Assembly (NCBI GenBank): GCA_013203755.1
Contig: JABMPI010000694.1
Span: 1-9,049, forward strand
Length of the DNA: 9,049 nucleotides
Direction of reading: 5' to 3'
DNA from: Bacteroidota bacterium
Lineage (GTDB): Bacteria > Bacteroidota > Bacteroidia > Bacteroidales > Prolixibacteraceae
The notes under the pieces are model-generated. The model made no database searches. It worked only from the letters and a program-made list of their open reading frames with translations, and had not been told where the DNA came from. Shown piece after piece: positions 7,117-9,049 of the stretch. Every line of letters starts with the position of its first letter. Positions within the stretch are counted from its first letter, which is position 1. Position numbers and translations under genes: made by a program.

Positions 7117-7145
7117 AAAGCTTTGGAATTTCCGAAGCTTTTTTT
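7117..7145 (+). terminator. Rho-independent terminator after ilvE
   Basis: AAAGCTTTGG (7117-7126) pairs with CCGAAGCTTT (7132-7141), including one T-G wobble, around the loop AATTT. The right arm runs into seven Ts (7139-7145). It lies 22 bases after the ilvE stop and separates that gene from the sigma factor unit. Confidence 0.85.
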
Positions 7146-7297
7146 GCGCCAATCTCTCCTATTATAAACCTTATCTCCAATTTTTAAACCTTTGCAGAAT
7201 TACAATTTCAAACCCAAATACGACCCTAATAACCTAATTTTACTTGTTCTGAAATTATACTCCCACTTTCCCATTATTAAAAAAATTATCTCCTGCC

Positions 7298-7325
7298 TGT
7301 AACATACCACCTACTTGTTCGTCTT
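7298..7325 (+). promoter_or_regulatory. Candidate ECF-type promoter of the sigma factor gene
   Basis: TGTAAC (7298-7303) and CGTCTT (7320-7325) are separated by 16 bases. This is the AAC / CGTC arrangement and spacing typical of promoters read by ECF sigma factors. The predicted start is near 7332, about 20 bases before the ATG at 7353. The location suggests that the sigma factor activates its own operon, which is common for the class. A second possibility is a vegetative promoter at AACCTTTG (7187-7194), one base off TAnnTTTG. The remaining 207 bp between the terminator and the ATG show nothing else. Confidence 0.4.
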
Positions 7326-7352
7326 ATGAAGTGAAAAGCGCTCGGAAAACAA

Positions 7353-7838
7353 ATGACAACTAACGACTACAATACATCTGTGGATCTTTATTCGGACCGG
7401 TTATACCGGTTTATTTTAAAGAGTATTAAAGACATTCATAAGGCAGAAGATATTGTACAGGAAAGTTTTGAAAAGCTTTGGAAAAACGTGGAAAACGTAA
7501 ATTCTGAAAAGGTAAAATCGTACTTGTTTACAACAGGATATCACACAATGATTGACCTTATCAGAAAAGAAAAACGTTCTGCCTATTCCGAAGATTTAAA
7601 ATTAGTTGAAGCGAGCCATGAAAACAATTATTCTGATTTAAGCGAAATATTAAAAGATGCCGTAAACCGTCTGCCTGAACTTCAGCGGATAGTTTTATTG
7701 CTGCGCGATTACGAAGGATATTCGTATAAAGAAATTGGAGAAATGACAAATTTAAGCGAATCGCAGGTGAAAGTTTATATTTACCGGGCGAGGGTATTTC
7801 TGAAAAAATATATTGGAAACATGGAAGTTGTAATTTAA
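7353..7838 (+). CDS. ECF-type RNA polymerase sigma factor
   Basis: A 161-residue group 4 sigma factor that would direct RNA polymerase to a small regulon. Sigma region 2 covers about residues 12-77, with the KAEDIVQESFEKLW core-binding and -10 recognition helix at 30-43 and FTTGYHTMIDLIRKEKR at 59-75. Region 4 covers about 98-155, with LPELQRIVLLLRDYEGYSYKEIGE and the recognition helix around LSESQVKVYIYRAR. There is no region 1 or 3 and no C-terminal extension, so it is the minimal ECF form. The ATG at 7353 is the only good start; an ATG at 7326 in the same frame meets TGA after two codons. The probable anti-sigma gene follows 83 bp downstream and a candidate ECF promoter precedes it. The regulon cannot be deduced from this window. 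Confidence 0.93.
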   Translation: MTTNDYNTSVDLYSDRLYRFILKSIKDIHKAEDIVQESFEKLWKNVENVNSEKVKSYLFTTGYHTMIDLIRKEKRSAYSEDLKLVEASHENNYSDLSEILKDAVNRLPELQRIVLLLRDYEGYSYKEIGEMTNLSESQVKVYIYRARVFLKKYIGNMEVVI

Positions 7839-7840
7839 GA

Positions 7841-7873
7841 CCCCCTCCCAACCTCTCCAAAAAAGTGGGAGGA
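7841..7873. repeat. C-rich/G-rich palindrome between sigma and anti-sigma genes
   Basis: CCTCCCA (7844-7850) pairs with TGGGAGG (7866-7872) around a 15-base loop starting three bases after the sigma factor stop. The wider unit, C-rich (CCCCCTCCCAACCTCTCC) on the left and G-rich on the right, resembles REP-like motifs I recall between genes in Bacteroidota; its copy number is not visible here. There is no T-run after it, so it is not an intrinsic terminator. It may tune how much anti-sigma is made relative to sigma. Confidence 0.6.
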
Positions 7874-7921
7874 GAAAGAAAAAAACAAGGGCAAATTTTT
7901 ACAGCATTAGAAATTTTAAGA

Positions 7922-8977
7922 ATGAAAATTAACAGAGATAATTACGAAGCTTATTTTATCGACTATCTGGAGGGTAATTTAGATGAACTCCTGGTAAACA
8001 ATTTTATTGAGTTTCTTCAAAATAACCCCGACTTAAAAGAAGAACTTTCTTTATTTGAAACGGTTTCTGTAGAACCTGAAAATATCTCATTCAACCAAAA
8101 AGAAAAACTTTACAAAGAAAAATACGATGCAGAAAAGGAATTTAACAATGCTGTAATTGCAAGTTTGGAAGGCGATATTACAACAACCGATAAATCTGAA
8201 TTAAAAAACTACATAGTTAAACATCCTGAAAAAAAGAGGGATGTTGTTTTATTTAGCAAAACCAAACTTCAACCCGACGAAACCATTCTATTCAACAAAA
8301 AGAAAAAACTTTACCATTATTCTTTAGGAAAAACATTTTTATTGTGGTCGGGTCGGGTGGCAGCTATTTTAATATTGGCATTTGCATTTTTCACGTTGTT
8401 TAATAAATCCACAAACAATGGAATTCCTAAAAATCAGGTTGCTGTTGTTGAAGATAAAAAAGTGGTAAATCCGGAAGAAAAAATAACTCCCGTTGAAATA
8501 AAGAAAAAAGAGCCGGTAAAAGACAAAAAGATATCACCAAAGCCGGTAATTAAGGAAGCTAAACCTCAGGAAAAACCCAACAAAAGTCTGCGCGAATCTA
8601 CCAAAGGAAGATTAACTCATGAAGATGTCGTCTTGCTTCGAATCCCTGTTGAGGTTCCCACCGAATTAAGTGGAATAACAGCGTCGATGGATGTTCAACA
8701 GGCAAAAACAACTTTGGCAACCATACATATTGTTACTCCAGACAAACGAGCCGATTATTACGAAGAGCGTTTACTTGCTGACGTAGTGAAAGAGAAAACC
8801 GGACTCGATAATTTCAAATTCAACAAAATAACCAAAGCTGGACTAAATTTGGTTTCCGCCATTTCAAAAGACAAATTTAAATACGAAACCAACGAAGAGG
8901 GTAAAATAACTGAATACAAATACGATTCGCGTTTGTTGGCATTTTCTATTCCATCTAAAAATACAGATTCGGAATAA
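7922..8977 (+). CDS. Probable anti-sigma factor, single-pass membrane protein with duplicated cytoplasmic domain
   Basis: A 351-residue protein with no zinc-finger anti-sigma motif. It is placed as the anti-sigma partner by order after the ECF sigma gene and by topology. The cytoplasmic part (1-136) has two similar units: about 11-67 (YLEGNLDELL...FLQNNPDLKEE...LFETVSVEPE...NQKEKLYK) and 77-133 (SLEGDITTTD...YIVKHPEKKRD...LFSKTKLQPDE...NKKKKLYH). One membrane helix spans about 139-160 (LLWSGRVAAILILAFAFFTLF). A Lys/Pro-rich periplasmic spacer runs from 178 to 222, and a C-terminal region of about 130 residues follows that I do not recognise. A GTG at 7865 in the same frame would add 19 residues, but they lie in the palindrome and are low-complexity. 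The MKINRDNYEAYFIDYLEGNL opening at 7922 matches the usual start of such Bacteroidota proteins. The gene ends at 8977; the last 72 bases of the window hold no gene. Confidence 0.8.
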   Translation: MKINRDNYEAYFIDYLEGNLDELLVNNFIEFLQNNPDLKEELSLFETVSVEPENISFNQKEKLYKEKYDAEKEFNNAVIASLEGDITTTDKSELKNYIVKHPEKKRDVVLFSKTKLQPDETILFNKKKKLYHYSLGKTFLLWSGRVAAILILAFAFFTLFNKSTNNGIPKNQVAVVEDKKVVNPEEKITPVEIKKKEPVKDKKISPKPVIKEAKPQEKPNKSLRESTKGRLTHEDVVLLRIPVEVPTELSGITASMDVQQAKTTLATIHIVTPDKRADYYEERLLADVVKEKTGLDNFKFNKITKAGLNLVSAISKDKFKYETNEEGKITEYKYDSRLLAFSIPSKNTDSE

Positions 8978-9049
8978 TCTTTCCCCATTCACTCAATTAT
9001 GCATTCATTCTTGCATATACTCAAACCAAATAGCTTTTCGGTTTCTATA

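Noticed and set aside
7865..7921. GTG start that would extend the anti-sigma protein by 19 residues
   Set aside because: The extension translates half of the palindromic repeat and is low-complexity; the ATG at 7922 gives the usual family N-terminus.
9025..9046. AAACC/GGTTT pairing near the end of the window as a terminator for the anti-sigma gene
   Set aside because: The stem is only five base pairs, the loop is long and no T-run follows within the window.
1..9049. tRNA, rRNA, CRISPR array, phage or complete insertion sequence
   Set aside because: No regularly spaced direct repeats, no transposase or integrase frame and no recognisable RNA gene were seen on either strand.

Overview
The window is a stretch of an AT-rich bacterial chromosome that looks like Bacteroidota, probably an anaerobic or facultative member. 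The evidence is the general lack of Shine-Dalgarno sequences, TAnnTTTG-like -7 elements, a sulfatase with a lipoprotein-type leader, a branched-chain aminotransferase of the long Bacteroidota type, and an ECF sigma factor followed by a zinc-less single-pass anti-sigma-like protein. A glycyl radical enzyme implies oxygen-free metabolism at least some of the time. The genus cannot be told from the sequence.

Layout. (1) Positions 1-2560, plus strand: the 3' part of a glycyl radical enzyme gene, best assigned as trans-4-hydroxy-L-proline dehydratase (hypD) by the spacing of its active-site residues, then its radical-SAM activase. The hypD reading frame is broken by one missing base near 298. A palindromic repeat of about 130 bp sits between the two genes. 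(2) Positions 2569-4820, minus strand: an intact type I sulfatase, a palindromic repeat of about 124 bp, a small four-helix membrane protein, and the decayed C-terminal end of a second sulfatase that begins at the membrane protein's stop codon. (3) Positions 5100-7145, plus strand: a DUF2797 zinc-ribbon protein whose middle resembles a GIY-YIG core, then a branched-chain amino acid aminotransferase closed by a clear intrinsic terminator. (4) Positions 7298-8977, plus strand: a candidate ECF-type promoter, an ECF sigma factor and its probable anti-sigma partner, separated by a short C-rich/G-rich palindrome.

How they work together. HypD and its activase form one functional unit that turns hydroxyproline into pyrroline-5-carboxylate. 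The sulfatase would remove sulfate from an external sulfated glycan or other sulfate ester. The sigma/anti-sigma pair is a signalling module whose targets are not in the window. The DUF2797 and aminotransferase genes look like housekeeping neighbours. I see no complete new multi-gene system. The points most worth following are the three unrelated palindromic repeats at gene junctions, the sulfatase remnant, the GIY-YIG resemblance of DUF2797, the internal duplication in the anti-sigma-like protein and the candidate autoregulatory promoter.
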